From a bacterium (GTDB lineage Bacteria; UBP15; UBA6099), in NCBI GenBank assembly GCA_029564595.1, contig JAKQPS010000190.1:1-27604 (forward strand): 27,604 nt of DNA, read 5' to 3'. The notes below the pieces were generated by a model. That model worked only from the letters and a program-made list of their open reading frames with translations. It did no database searches and had not been told where the DNA came from. Within the stretch, counting starts at the first letter, position 1. Each line of letters starts with the position of its first letter. Below are positions 15,817-23,221 of the stretch, piece after piece. Position numbers and translations under genes: made by a program.

Positions 15817-16479
15817 CTATTTCTCGTACACTTCGATTGACCACTCGTCTATGTCCGCTGACGGATGTTGCTCGTTTTGATGCGTGCTTATGAACGCGTT
15901 GAGTTCGTTGTCGGTGTAGTTGTTAAGCCGCGTTTGAAACGTTATCAACGGTTGGGTCAGGAAGTCGAGCGCGGGCGAATCATTGTCGCGTATCGGATAA
16001 TATCCCGTGACGAAATTGAATTTGATATTTTCGGCGTCGGGGATAAGCCCTGCGGTTCTTAGGATGACTTTTATTGAATTGCCGGAAGCTTCGGCGAGTT
16101 CGAAGCGGGGCGAATTGTGGTTGAACACATCCGGCTCTTCGTCAATGTCTTCGGGGACGAAGATAATTTTCTCGGTGAAGACGCCGTCGTACAACCTGAT
16201 GTAGTATTCCCAGTTTTTCGCGCGGTCGGGTCCGGATAAAATTTCGCGCGGGCCTTCCTCCGATAGCGTCGGGCCGATGTCCAGCGCGATATAATAAAAA
16301 TAGTCCGATGAAACCGGCGACGCCGTCTTCAGGTTGATCTCTATTACGCGGTATTTCGGAATCGAGGAAAGCGGGGTGGGGGCGTATTTTGAACACCCGG
16401 AAATCGCGGCTGCGGCGAGCAGGATTGAAACAAAAGCCGCGCGCATTCCCGATGTTTTTGCCCATTTCAAGTTTTTCAT
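15817..16479 (-). CDS. Putative lipoprotein downstream of lptD
   Basis: A 220-residue protein with a lipoprotein signal: basic start (MKNLKWAK), hydrophobic core and lipobox ISGC with the acylated cysteine at C29. The mature part is acidic and rich in aromatic residues (SDYFYYIALDIG, NWEYYIRLYDG) and looks mostly beta. I do not recognise a family. The gene follows lptD by 14 bases with GAGGA just upstream, so it is in the lptF/G-lptD operon. In enterobacteria LptD needs the lipoprotein LptE. This sequence shows no clear LptE signature, so an LptE-like role rests only on position and lipidation. An alternative is a general surface lipoprotein. Confidence 0.75.
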   Translation of the reverse strand: MKNLKWAKTSGMRAAFVSILLAAAAISGCSKYAPTPLSSIPKYRVIEINLKTASPVSSDYFYYIALDIGPTLSEEGPREILSGPDRAKNWEYYIRLYDGVFTEKIIFVPEDIDEEPDVFNHNSPRFELAEASGNSIKVILRTAGLIPDAENIKFNFVTGYYPIRDNDSPALDFLTQPLITFQTRLNNYTDNELNAFISTHQNEQHPSADIDEWSIEVYEK

Positions 16480-16493
16480 CCCGTCCTCTGTCT

Positions 16494-18806
16494 TCAGTTC
16501 GTTCCCAACTGCCGCGTCTGCGACTGCGTCGTCCAGAACGAGTCGTCAAGGTCGAATCCCCGCTCGCTCTGCGTGAATCCGAGTCTTTTCTGCGGGAACG
16601 CGCGGATTATATACTGCAATTGGAATTCCTCGCGCGTCGTGTTGTACTTCATTTCAATTATAGTGCAGCATCTTTCTTTTGTGACGACGACGTCCTTGAT
16701 AATGCTGTCCGTCATGTTTCTGGACCAGCTTGATTGGACGGCGACCTTCCAGCCGTTGCGGCGGGTCGCCGCCGCCGACAGCGTGGCCGCCCGCATGTCG
16801 CCCTTCTCCGTGTCCCACGTCGAGCCGACGTTCAGCAACGTGTTCTTTCTCCTCAACTCCATGCTGATGTCCGAGTAACCCCATCTGTGCGTGTTTAGGT
16901 TCCGCGAACTCCGGAGCGTGAAGCGCGTGTTTTGGGTCGCCGACCTGTTCACCAGAATGGTCATGGGCGAATAGCGCGAGCCTTGAGCCGCGCGGTAGTC
17001 GTACTGCGTGTTCATCGTCAGAGTCGTTTTGGGCCTGTTGAAAGCGAATTCGCCGCGCAACCTTGAGCTTTCCCTGTTCACAACGTTGCGGTTCGGCCAT
17101 CCGCCGGAGTCTTTGTTGGTGGAGAAATTGAACTTCAGCGCGGAGGTGTTCGGCCCTGACTTTTGCAGGTAGTACGACATGTCGGACGAGTGCGTCATCA
17201 GGTAGTTGGCGTCCGTCGTGCTGTAGAAGCTCTGGTCGTATCTCTGCGAAGTCTTGAACTCGAACCTGTTTGTCCGCAACAGAGTCTTTGCGGCTGTTAT
17301 TGAAGCGGAAGCGTGCCGCAGCGCCTCGCTGTCGCTCCTTGTCCCCTGCCGTATCCTCTCATGGTTGAGAGTTATCGCGGTTATCGGAACATACTTCAAT
17401 GGAATAAACCTTGAGTAAAGCTTCGGTTGCAACGCCAACGTCGCTTTCGGCCAGAGCGTGTTCAGCGACTTCGTGGCGCTCTGTTGCTCAGACAGGTCGA
17501 AAGATTTCTGCGTCGCCACAGTCAGCCTGTAGAGGTCGCCGGTGTATGTGGTGGTCGATCTGAAGTCCGCGTTGCTGCTCTCCGTTCTGTTAGTGCCGCC
17601 TGTGGTCGCCAGCCGGTATGTGTAACTAGTGTTGAGTTTCTGCGAAAGGTTCAGCGTGTGGCCGAAGTTGTAGTTGCCCGTGACGGATTCGCCGGTGAGA
17701 GTTTGGGTGGTGGTCGTCGTCACGCCGAGCGTCATTCGCCTGCGCTCCGCCCCCTTGATCGTTCCCGACGGCCCTTCCTTGATTTCGCGCACGCTTCGGG
17801 TCAGGTTGAACGAAGTCCGGTTTGTGTTTCGCCGCGATCCCGGCCTGTCGATGATGAACGAGCTTGTGCGGTTGAAAGAGAAGTCCCCCGACATACGGTC
17901 GTTGAAGTTCAACTTCTGCGTCACGTTCGCTATGTTGGTCGAGTTCCCGGTGTCATTCTCTCTGTTGGTGAGGAACCAGTTTCTTCCCTCGCCGCCCAAC
18001 CGCTTGGAGGTGTACATGTGCTCGGCTCCGTACTTCGCCCCTTTCTTAGTAGCGAGGTAGATCAGCGCCCAGCCGTCTATGTTGTCCTTAGTCAGATACG
18101 CGTAGTCGTGATTGAGGTAGAACCCGTCCGTTTTGTTGTATCCCATTTCCGGCGTGTGCCGCCGGTCCTGTTTAAGGCTGATCACATAGAGAGGATAATA
18201 AACCGAGCGCGTTCCGCCGAAAAACACGTACACGTCGCGGGCGACGATTTTGATGTTCGGGCGGATAGTCACTTCCTTCGCTCTCAGGTGGTACTCCGTC
18301 TTGCAGTCCGGCTCGCACGTGGTCATGCGCGCTTTGTTCAGCTTTATCCTTTCCGGTTCGCCCTTGATGAAATCGGCGGAAAAAAACAGCCGCCCGGAAA
18401 CGCCTTCGGCGGTGGTCGAGCCGCTGCCGTTCACTATCTCAAACCATTCGTTGTCGTAGTTGTAGAACAGGGAGTCGCCCACGTAGTCGCCCTGCGGGCC
18501 TGTCATCTTTACGCTGTGGCGGGCGAAGACGGTCTTTCGCTTCTCGTCCAGCGTGGCTTCGCCGCAGCTTACGGAAATGTCGCCGTACTTGAACTTGACG
18601 TCGCCTTTCAGGACGGTTATCTGAGTTTCCTGCTCGCGGCGCATGTAGTCGGCGGATTCGATGACGATAAGCTCGTCGCCGTCCTGCGGCGCTTCCTGAG
18701 CGGCGGAAGGCAGGGCGAGCGCAAACACAAAAAAGAGCGCCGTCGCCGCCGCCTTCAGGCAGCCTATCCCCGCCACGCGTTTTTTATGTCGGATTCCGGA
18801 TGTCAT
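16494..18806 (-). CDS. lptD: LPS-assembly outer-membrane protein LptD
   Basis: A 770-residue outer-membrane protein that inserts lipopolysaccharide into the outer leaflet. A signal peptide (about 17-37, ending LPSAAQ) is followed by an OstA/LptA-like jellyroll (about 45-190: VLKGDVKFKYGD, GEATLDEKRKTVFARHSV). TTCEPDCKTEYHL (162-174) and YYPLYVISLK (203-212) come next, then a long beta-barrel with many N/T/R/S-rich strands. Cysteines C81, C164 and C168 lie in the N-terminal half and adjacent C713-C714 near the end, which recalls the disulfide layout of E. coli LptD. ATG 18806 overlaps the stop of the upstream lptF/G gene as ATGA. An in-frame extension to 18866 would lie inside that gene and spoil the signal peptide. 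The end (RQLGTN) is not a classical terminal phenylalanine. Confidence 0.88.
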   Translation of the reverse strand: MTSGIRHKKRVAGIGCLKAAATALFFVFALALPSAAQEAPQDGDELIVIESADYMRREQETQITVLKGDVKFKYGDISVSCGEATLDEKRKTVFARHSVKMTGPQGDYVGDSLFYNYDNEWFEIVNGSGSTTAEGVSGRLFFSADFIKGEPERIKLNKARMTTCEPDCKTEYHLRAKEVTIRPNIKIVARDVYVFFGGTRSVYYPLYVISLKQDRRHTPEMGYNKTDGFYLNHDYAYLTKDNIDGWALIYLATKKGAKYGAEHMYTSKRLGGEGRNWFLTNRENDTGNSTNIANVTQKLNFNDRMSGDFSFNRTSSFIIDRPGSRRNTNRTSFNLTRSVREIKEGPSGTIKGAERRRMTLGVTTTTTQTLTGESVTGNYNFGHTLNLSQKLNTSYTYRLATTGGTNRTESSNADFRSTTTYTGDLYRLTVATQKSFDLSEQQSATKSLNTLWPKATLALQPKLYSRFIPLKYVPITAITLNHERIRQGTRSDSEALRHASASITAAKTLLRTNRFEFKTSQRYDQSFYSTTDANYLMTHSSDMSYYLQKSGPNTSALKFNFSTNKDSGGWPNRNVVNRESSRLRGEFAFNRPKTTLTMNTQYDYRAAQGSRYSPMTILVNRSATQNTRFTLRSSRNLNTHRWGYSDISMELRRKNTLLNVGSTWDTEKGDMRAATLSAAATRRNGWKVAVQSSWSRNMTDSIIKDVVVTKERCCTIIEMKYNTTREEFQLQYIIRAFPQKRLGFTQSERGFDLDDSFWTTQSQTRQLGTN

Positions 18807-19888
18807 TTTCTTATGCGGGACACTAGGATGATTCCCACCGCGAGGAAAATAAAGTTTAGAGACCACGCGGCGACCACTGGGGGCAGCACGCCCTTCTTGC
18901 CCAGCATCGTGCTCACAATCGTTCCCACCCAGTACAGCAGTACCAGCGCCGCCGTCGTCGCCACACCCGCCATCATCCCGCTTCTTCCCGCCCTGATGCT
19001 CAACGGAGCGCCCACCAGAACTAGGATGAAACTCGCCGCCGGAACCGCCGTCTTGAAATGCAGGTCCGTCTCGAACTGCCTCGCGTCTATCCCGCTTTCC
19101 TTATACAACGCTATTTTTTCCTTCAGTTCCGTTATGCTCATCTCCTGCGGCGATCTCTGCTCCCCGAATATCTCGTCCATCTCCCTCTCGATGTTCAATG
19201 AAAGCTCTTCGAAATCTATCTGATACTCCAAGTGTCCGGCGGAGTCGTAGTTGTGTATCGAGCCGTCGAACAGCTTCATGTCCTTCTTCGTCCATTTGCC
19301 GACCGGGGCGGTTATCGCCCTCGGATGCGGTCCGTCGCCCGTCTCGTACACTGTCACCCCTTCCAGCGTTCCCGCCGCCGGGTCTATCTTGTTGATTATG
19401 AAGTGCTTGTTCCCCTTGCCCTTGAAGAAAACGTTCTCCATCGGCTTGCCCGACACATCGCTGACGAGGAACTCCCGCCAAAGCGATATGCTGTGGTTGT
19501 TCGACCACGGCACGAGCTTTTGAAGCATCAGGAACCCCCCGCCGCTCACAATCGCTCCCATCAGCAGAAGCGGGGCCATCAGCCTGAAGACGCTTATCCC
19601 GCTTGTCCTCATCACATCTATCTCGCTGTCCTTGGACATGCGGCTCATCCCCAGCAGCGTCGCGAAAAGCGTCGCCATCGGAAACGCCAGAACCGCGAAC
19701 GCGGGCAACTGATAGAAAAGTATCCTTATGAATATCTTAAAGGGAACCTGCTTCTCGATAACGAAGTCCATCATCTCGAAAAGCACCGTGTTTACCATCA
19801 GAAAAAGGATAATTAGAGACACGCCGAAGGTGAAGAATGTGAAGAATTCTGACATCAGGTAACGGTCGACAGTTTTAAATAATCTCAT
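18803..19888 (-). CDS. LptF/LptG-family LPS export permease
   Basis: A 361-residue inner-membrane protein that forms the membrane part of the LptB2FG exporter. The layout is typical: membrane helices near 14-34, 56-75 and 100-120, a periplasmic beta-jellyroll (about 125-260), then helices near 275-292, 303-322 and 335-356. Family features include the N-terminal DRYLMSEF, SKDSEIDVMRTSGIS (85-99) in the cytoplasmic coupling region that contacts the ATPase, and FKGKGNKHFIINKID in the jellyroll. It could be LptF or LptG; only one is present here, so a second copy and lptB should be elsewhere. It is the first gene of an operon and overlaps lptD by four bases. No clear SD is seen upstream. Confidence 0.9.
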   Translation of the reverse strand: MRLFKTVDRYLMSEFFTFFTFGVSLIILFLMVNTVLFEMMDFVIEKQVPFKIFIRILFYQLPAFAVLAFPMATLFATLLGMSRMSKDSEIDVMRTSGISVFRLMAPLLLMGAIVSGGGFLMLQKLVPWSNNHSISLWREFLVSDVSGKPMENVFFKGKGNKHFIINKIDPAAGTLEGVTVYETGDGPHPRAITAPVGKWTKKDMKLFDGSIHNYDSAGHLEYQIDFEELSLNIEREMDEIFGEQRSPQEMSITELKEKIALYKESGIDARQFETDLHFKTAVPAASFILVLVGAPLSIRAGRSGMMAGVATTAALVLLYWVGTIVSTMLGKKGVLPPVVAAWSLNFIFLAVGIILVSRIRK

Positions 19889-19896
19889 TGCGGCAA

Positions 19897-19924
19897 TTGA
19901 CTTTTCTCGAAAAGAAACTAACCT
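19897..19924 (+). promoter_or_regulatory. Candidate tRNA promoter
   Basis: TTGACT at 19897-19902 and TAACCT at 19919-19924 are spaced by 16 bases, about 33 bases before the mature tRNA. The -10 box is weak. Confidence 0.35.
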
Positions 19925-19957
19925 TTTTAACGTGCGGCGCGCGCGGCGCGCCCGCTC

Positions 19958-20043
19958 GCCGAAGTGGCGGAATTGGCAGACGCGCTAGATTCAGGTTCTA
20001 GTGTCCAATTGCGGACGTAGGGGTTCAAGTCCCCTCTTCGGCA
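19958..20043 (+). tRNA. tRNA-Leu (anticodon CAG)
   Basis: An 86-base class II tRNA. The acceptor arms are GCCGAAG (19958-19964) and CTTCGGC (20036-20042), with discriminator A at 20043. The anticodon stem ctaga/tctag encloses loop ttcaggt, giving anticodon CAG. A long variable arm (tgtcc aatt gcggacg) and a T-arm gggg-ttcaagt-cccc are present. CCA is not encoded (acta follows). It reads CUG codons. Confidence 0.95.
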
Positions 20044-20045
20044 CT

Positions 20046-20080
20046 AACCGCGGGAAACTCTCCCGCGGTTTTTTATTTTT
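20046..20080 (+). terminator. Rho-independent terminator of tRNA-Leu
   Basis: AACCGCGGGA (20046-20055) pairs perfectly with TCCCGCGGTT (20061-20070) around the loop aactc, followed by ttttattttt. It begins two bases after the tRNA. Confidence 0.92.
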
Positions 20081-20544
20081 CCCCATCGTCCGCGCCTCGC
20101 CGCCGCCAACTCACATTTTCAGTTCAATTCCCCGAAAAATCAATATAAACGGAGCGTTAGTGTTGTTGGGCGAAGACTTTTGATAAGCTTTCCACTAAAA
20201 ATCCCTTTTGAAATGGTTCAATGAGCGCGGCGAAGCGGGCCTGTTCGCGCTTGTGCTCCGCTGCGCACATGAGAAAAAATATTAGGAAAGAAAATAGAAA
20301 AAGCGGCGTAGCAGCGTGCGGCGGTTGGGAAAACCCTTTGAAAAGGGTTGTTCCCCAAACCTCTTTCCAAACCCCTTCTAATTTGTTTTGGCGATAGCGA
20401 TTGAGAAGCCGTAGAGGCGCCCCGTTGGCCGCCCGAAAGAAAGGGCGCAGAAGGCCATTTGGGAATAGCCCGCATCGCGATGTTAATGCTCTCAGGCAAT
20501 CATATTCAGGTTGAAACGTTTTGAAGAGAAGGTTTTAAGAGAGA
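20081..20544. other. Non-coding stretch with hairpins between tRNA-Leu and receiver gene
   Basis: I see no credible gene here. A 93-codon minus-strand frame (20218-20499) has low-complexity, unconvincing sequence. The region holds a strong nested hairpin (20323-20361), a smaller stem CGCCC-gaaagaaa-GGGCG at about 20432-20449, and an A-rich patch near 20273-20300. It may be a decayed gene or a repeat family. Confidence 0.5.
20323..20361. repeat. Nested inverted repeat
   Basis: AACCCTTT (20332-20339) and AAAGGGTT (20342-20349) form the inner stem. GGTTGGGAA (20323-20331) and TTCCCCAAACC (20351-20361) extend it with two single-base bulges. The hairpin is followed on the plus strand by tctttccaaacccc. 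Similar nested AACCCTTT hairpins are common intergenic repeats or terminators in several GC-rich bacterial genomes. Confidence 0.6.
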
Positions 20545-20898
20545 TCAGAGGTATTTGGCAATTTTCTGTTTCAGCTCTGTGAAGTCTGATTTTTTTACGA
20601 CGTATTCTTCTGCGGCCCAAGATTGGAAGTCCTGTTTAAATGTGTGATAGGCGGTGAGGAGGATGACTGGGAGGTCTTTCTTTTTCTGTTTGATGGCGCT
20701 GAGGACGGCGAGTCCGTCCATCTCCGGCATTTTGATGTCGAGCAGAACGATATTGACGCCGAATGACATTTCTTCGAGGATGTCGAGAGCCTCGCGCCCG
20801 CCTTGGCATACGATGACCTGATGACCGTCGTCCTCAAGCTCAAGCTTGAGCAGGTCCCGTATCTGCGGTTTGTCGTCCACGATCATTATTTTTTTCAC
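20545..20898 (-). CDS. Stand-alone response regulator receiver protein
   Basis: A CheY/Spo0F-type receiver domain of about 117 residues without an output domain. Numbering from the upstream GTG at 20907, the acidic pocket is D11-D12, the phosphorylation site D57 (LLDIKMPEMDG), the switch threonine T85 (ILLTAYH) and the conserved lysine K105. K105 is followed by K106 where most receivers have proline. It should receive a phosphoryl group from a histidine kinase and act by protein contacts; no kinase is in the window. I choose GTG 20898 because GAAGGG lies ten bases upstream; 20907 is possible. A TATAAT at 20927-20932 gives it its own promoter. Confidence 0.88.
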   Translation of the reverse strand: MKKIMIVDDKPQIRDLLKLELEDDGHQVIVCQGGREALDILEEMSFGVNIVLLDIKMPEMDGLAVLSAIKQKKKDLPVILLTAYHTFKQDFQSWAAEEYVVKKSDFTELKQKIAKYL

Positions 20899-20926
20899 GG
20901 CAATCACGCCCTTCGGACTTAAACAT

Positions 20927-20932
20927 ATTATA
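20927..20932 (-). promoter_or_regulatory. -10 box of receiver gene
   Basis: A perfect TATAAT on the minus strand lies 28 bases before GTG 20898. No good -35 box is seen; a T-run at about 20967-20973 just upstream may end transcription from the previous gene. Confidence 0.45.
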
Positions 20933-20985
20933 CCCCAAAACGAGCGCTGGGGCGCGTCCGGGCGCTAAAAAAACCGACGCTGCCG

Positions 20986-21228
20986 TCAAACGCAGTAGCC
21001 GTTGGACCCGATATCCAAGGCGGTGATGTCGTGAAGTATCTTTATGGTTTTCTCCTGAAGCCGGTAGAAGTCGCCCGCGCTGAGTTTCTCGACCTTGCGT
21101 TCCATTCCCGGCGCGGTGATTTCGGCGACGAACGCGGCGATAGCTTTTATCTGCTCCGGCTTCAGTTTGTTTTCGTCTTCCAACTGGTTCAGATGTCTAA
21201 TTATGCTGGATAGAAGTTCTTCGGTCAT
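20986..21228 (-). CDS. Small helical protein of unknown function
   Basis: An 80-residue protein that I do not recognise. It is almost wholly helical and charged: MTEELLSSIIRHLNQLEDEN, KPEQIKAIAAFVAEI, then MERKVEKLSAGDFYRLQEKT. It ends with LDIGSNGYCV. It could be a small adaptor or a regulator partner. ATG 21228 is chosen because GGAGG lies nine bases upstream; a longer frame to 21276 has no SD and an atypical basic start. It follows the XRE gene by 51 bases on the same strand and may be cotranscribed with it. The receiver gene follows 87 bases later with its own -10 box. Confidence 0.65.
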   Translation of the reverse strand: MTEELLSSIIRHLNQLEDENKLKPEQIKAIAAFVAEITAPGMERKVEKLSAGDFYRLQEKTIKILHDITALDIGSNGYCV

Positions 21229-21279
21229 GAGAGATATCCTCCGAGAAGGGAAAATTCGAGTGATTGCTCGGAACATCGG

Positions 21280-21699
21280 TCAGATAGTTTCCTGACCGCG
21301 CGCGCGATCAAGCTCTTCAAGCAGCTTGCGTCTGCTTTCTTCCCCCGATTTCGCGTCGCCGAGCATCCGAAGCCCTTTGGCGACTTCGTCCAGCGCGCGT
21401 TGTCTTTTTCTGTTCAGTTCCCTGTACGTTTCGATAAGTTTTCTTTCTGTGGCTGAGGCATCGAACGGCGGGCGGGACGGCTTGGCTTTCCTGTTCACCG
21501 CCATCTCGCACAGTTCGTCCATGCCGATGTTGTAAATCTGAGAAAAAAGGTAGGCCGCTTTGAGAGACAATCCCCGCTCGTCACGCTCTATGCGGGACAG
21601 GGTGGTTTTGTCCAGAACCCCGCCTGAGGCGGCCACCACATCTCTTATGGACAGTCCTTGGTTTTCCCTCAGTTTTCTCAACGCCGCTCCTATCGCCAT
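21280..21699 (-). CDS. XRE-family helix-turn-helix transcriptional regulator
   Basis: A 139-residue DNA-binding protein. The N-terminal HTH (about 4-62) reads LRKLRENQGLSIRDVV, then TTLSRIERDERGLSLKAAY, as in Cro/C1-type regulators. The rest (70-139) is a charged helical region (LIETYRELNRKRQRALDEV) likely to be used for dimer contacts or sensing. The ATG is preceded by GGGGGGA about eight bases upstream. It is divergent from the M28 peptidase gene across about 280 bases, so it may regulate itself and that gene. That is inference. Confidence 0.88.
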   Translation of the reverse strand: MAIGAALRKLRENQGLSIRDVVAASGGVLDKTTLSRIERDERGLSLKAAYLFSQIYNIGMDELCEMAVNRKAKPSRPPFDASATERKLIETYRELNRKRQRALDEVAKGLRMLGDAKSGEESRRKLLEELDRARGQETI

Positions 21700-21800
21700 T
21701 GATACATCCCCCCATGCGCCCGGCGACTATTCCGCCTTTTTTGTTCTAATTCTTGTGTCTCATTTTAGTCTGCATCGCTGAACACTGTTGTTAAGCAGCA

Positions 21801-21827
21801 TCGGCAAAAAAAAACTTTATTTGCCGA
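21801..21827. repeat. Inverted repeat in regulator/peptidase intergenic region
   Basis: TCGGCAAA (21801-21808) and TTTGCCGA (21820-21827) are perfect inverted halves around an A/T-rich spacer. The site lies between the XRE gene and the divergent peptidase gene and could be a regulator-binding site. Confidence 0.4.
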
Positions 21828-21885
21828 CCGTGACGGATCGAGATGATATCGCGCCGTCGCCGTCGCGGTTTTCGGCGTTTCGGGC

Positions 21886-21905
21886 GTCGGGTTGAAAAAC
21901 CCGGC
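21886..21905 (+). other. Hairpin with GAAA tetraloop in peptidase leader
   Basis: GTCGGGTT (21886-21893) pairs with AACCCGGC (21898-21905), with one G-T pair, around a GAAA loop. Weaker pairing extends on both sides. It lies about 76 bases before ATG 21982 and is not followed by a T-run, so it is more likely a leader structure than a terminator. Confidence 0.4.
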
Positions 21906-21981
21906 GTTCGGCTGAATAATGTTTGGGACTACATCGAGTTCCGGGCGACCGAGTCCGGGGCGGGGAAGGGCGCTGACGCCG

Positions 21982-23193
21982 ATGCTTGCCGACAAATATA
22001 AAAGCTACATGCACGACATGATCAGGAAGGTTGTGGATGAAATAGGGCCGAGGCCGCCTTGCGGGCCTCAGGAGAGGATGCTTGGCGACATGCTCGTCAA
22101 GGAATGGAAGCCGGTGTGCGACAAGGTGGAGAAGCATAAATTCAGGTGCAGCCCTTACGCGTTTCTGGGTTTCATGCCGTTTGCCGTGCTGCTGTACATG
22201 GGTGGAGTGGCGGCGTATTGGTTCTATCCTCAGTTGGCGCTGGCTCTGTCCGCGCTAGGAACCGCGCTGCTCCTGTTCGAGTTCGTCCGCTATAAGGAAT
22301 TCGTGGACTTTCTTTTCCCGAAAGCGGACGGCGAGAGCATAATCGGAACGATAAAGCCCAAGGGAAAAGTGAAGCGGCGGGTGATAGTCTGCGGGCATAT
22401 GGATTCGGCGTACGAGTTCAACATCTGGCTGGTTCTGAAAAACGCGGCGATCCCGGTGATGATAGTAGGAATCGTCGGCGTGCTTACGCTATTCTTCGGA
22501 AGCATCGCGAAGACGGTTGCGGTGTACGCGGGAGACCCTTCGGCGCAGGTTTACAACATAGTCGGCTACGTCGCGCTGGGGCTGGCTCCGGTGGTGGCTC
22601 TTTTCTTCGTGTTTCACACTTACAAGCCGGTTCCGGGGGCGATGGACGATATGGCGGGCGTCGCTGTGGCGTCGGCTCTGGGAAAGATGCTCAAGGATGA
22701 AAAGTCTGCGGGCGACCCGTTGAAGAACACAGAAGTCGTGCTTATCGGCATGTCATCTGAAGAGGCCGGACTTAGAGGCTCGAAACGTTATGTGGCGGAC
22801 AACAAAGCCAAACTAAAGGAAATCCCGACATACGGGATTTTCCTCGACGGAATATATGACGAGAAGTTTTTAGCCGTGATGACCCGGGAGGTCTGCACTG
22901 GGGCGAAGCACGACCCCGCGCTTGTGAAGCTCGCGCAGGAAGCCGCCGCGAGCCGGGGCTTACCGATCAAGACCACGCTCATCCCGCTAGGAGCGTCGGA
23001 CGCCACCCCGTTCTCGCTTGCCGGCATTTCTTCCACCACCATCGTCTGTCAGGACGTCAGCAGGCTCGTTCCGAACTATCACACCCGCTATGACACCATA
23101 GAGCATGTGAGGCCGGAATCGCTGTCTGTCTCATTGCAATTGACGATGGATATGGTTAGGAAGATAGACGCCGGGGCGCTCGATTCGCGGTAA
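21982..23193 (+). CDS. M28-family zinc metallopeptidase with internal membrane segments
   Basis: A 403-residue aminopeptidase-like protein. Putative zinc ligands are H139 (VIVCGHMDSA), D222 (PGAMDDMAG), E261 beside the general base E260 (SSEEAGLRGS), D289 (FLDG) and H367 (YHTRYDT). All five are present, so it is probably active. It has four hydrophobic segments: about 59-80 and 83-102 before the first ligand, and 154-175 and 191-212 between H139 and D222. In usual M28 enzymes the first two ligands are only a short loop apart. Basic residues at 125-133 put the catalytic parts on the cytoplasmic side. The start is uncertain: ATG 21982 is preferred (MLADKYKSYM); an upstream ATG at 21919 adds a low-complexity, unlikely leader. 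Confidence 0.85.
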   Translation: MLADKYKSYMHDMIRKVVDEIGPRPPCGPQERMLGDMLVKEWKPVCDKVEKHKFRCSPYAFLGFMPFAVLLYMGGVAAYWFYPQLALALSALGTALLLFEFVRYKEFVDFLFPKADGESIIGTIKPKGKVKRRVIVCGHMDSAYEFNIWLVLKNAAIPVMIVGIVGVLTLFFGSIAKTVAVYAGDPSAQVYNIVGYVALGLAPVVALFFVFHTYKPVPGAMDDMAGVAVASALGKMLKDEKSAGDPLKNTEVVLIGMSSEEAGLRGSKRYVADNKAKLKEIPTYGIFLDGIYDEKFLAVMTREVCTGAKHDPALVKLAQEAAASRGLPIKTTLIPLGASDATPFSLAGISSTTIVCQDVSRLVPNYHTRYDTIEHVRPESLSVSLQLTMDMVRKIDAGALDSR

Positions 23194-23221
23194 GCGCCTA
23201 TATCCCGGCGCAACAGGCGCG

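Noticed and set aside
15817-16479. Calling the lipoprotein LptE
   Set aside because: Only position and lipidation support it; the mature sequence has no visible LptE signature.
18807-18866. N-terminal extension of lptD
   Set aside because: It would lie inside the lptF/G gene and put a non-signal segment before a good signal peptide; ATGA overlap at 18803-18806 is the normal start.
17427-19223. 598-codon open frame on the plus strand
   Set aside because: It lies opposite lptD and lptF/G, which have clear motifs; composition (Arg/Val/His-rich) is that of a shadow frame.
19958-20043. tRNA-Leu as an integration site
   Set aside because: No second copy of its 3' end, no integrase gene and no phage genes are seen in the window.
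20218-20499. 93-codon minus-strand frame in the gap after tRNA-Leu
   Set aside because: It runs through the nested hairpin, has no SD or recognisable fold, and its sequence is of mixed low quality.
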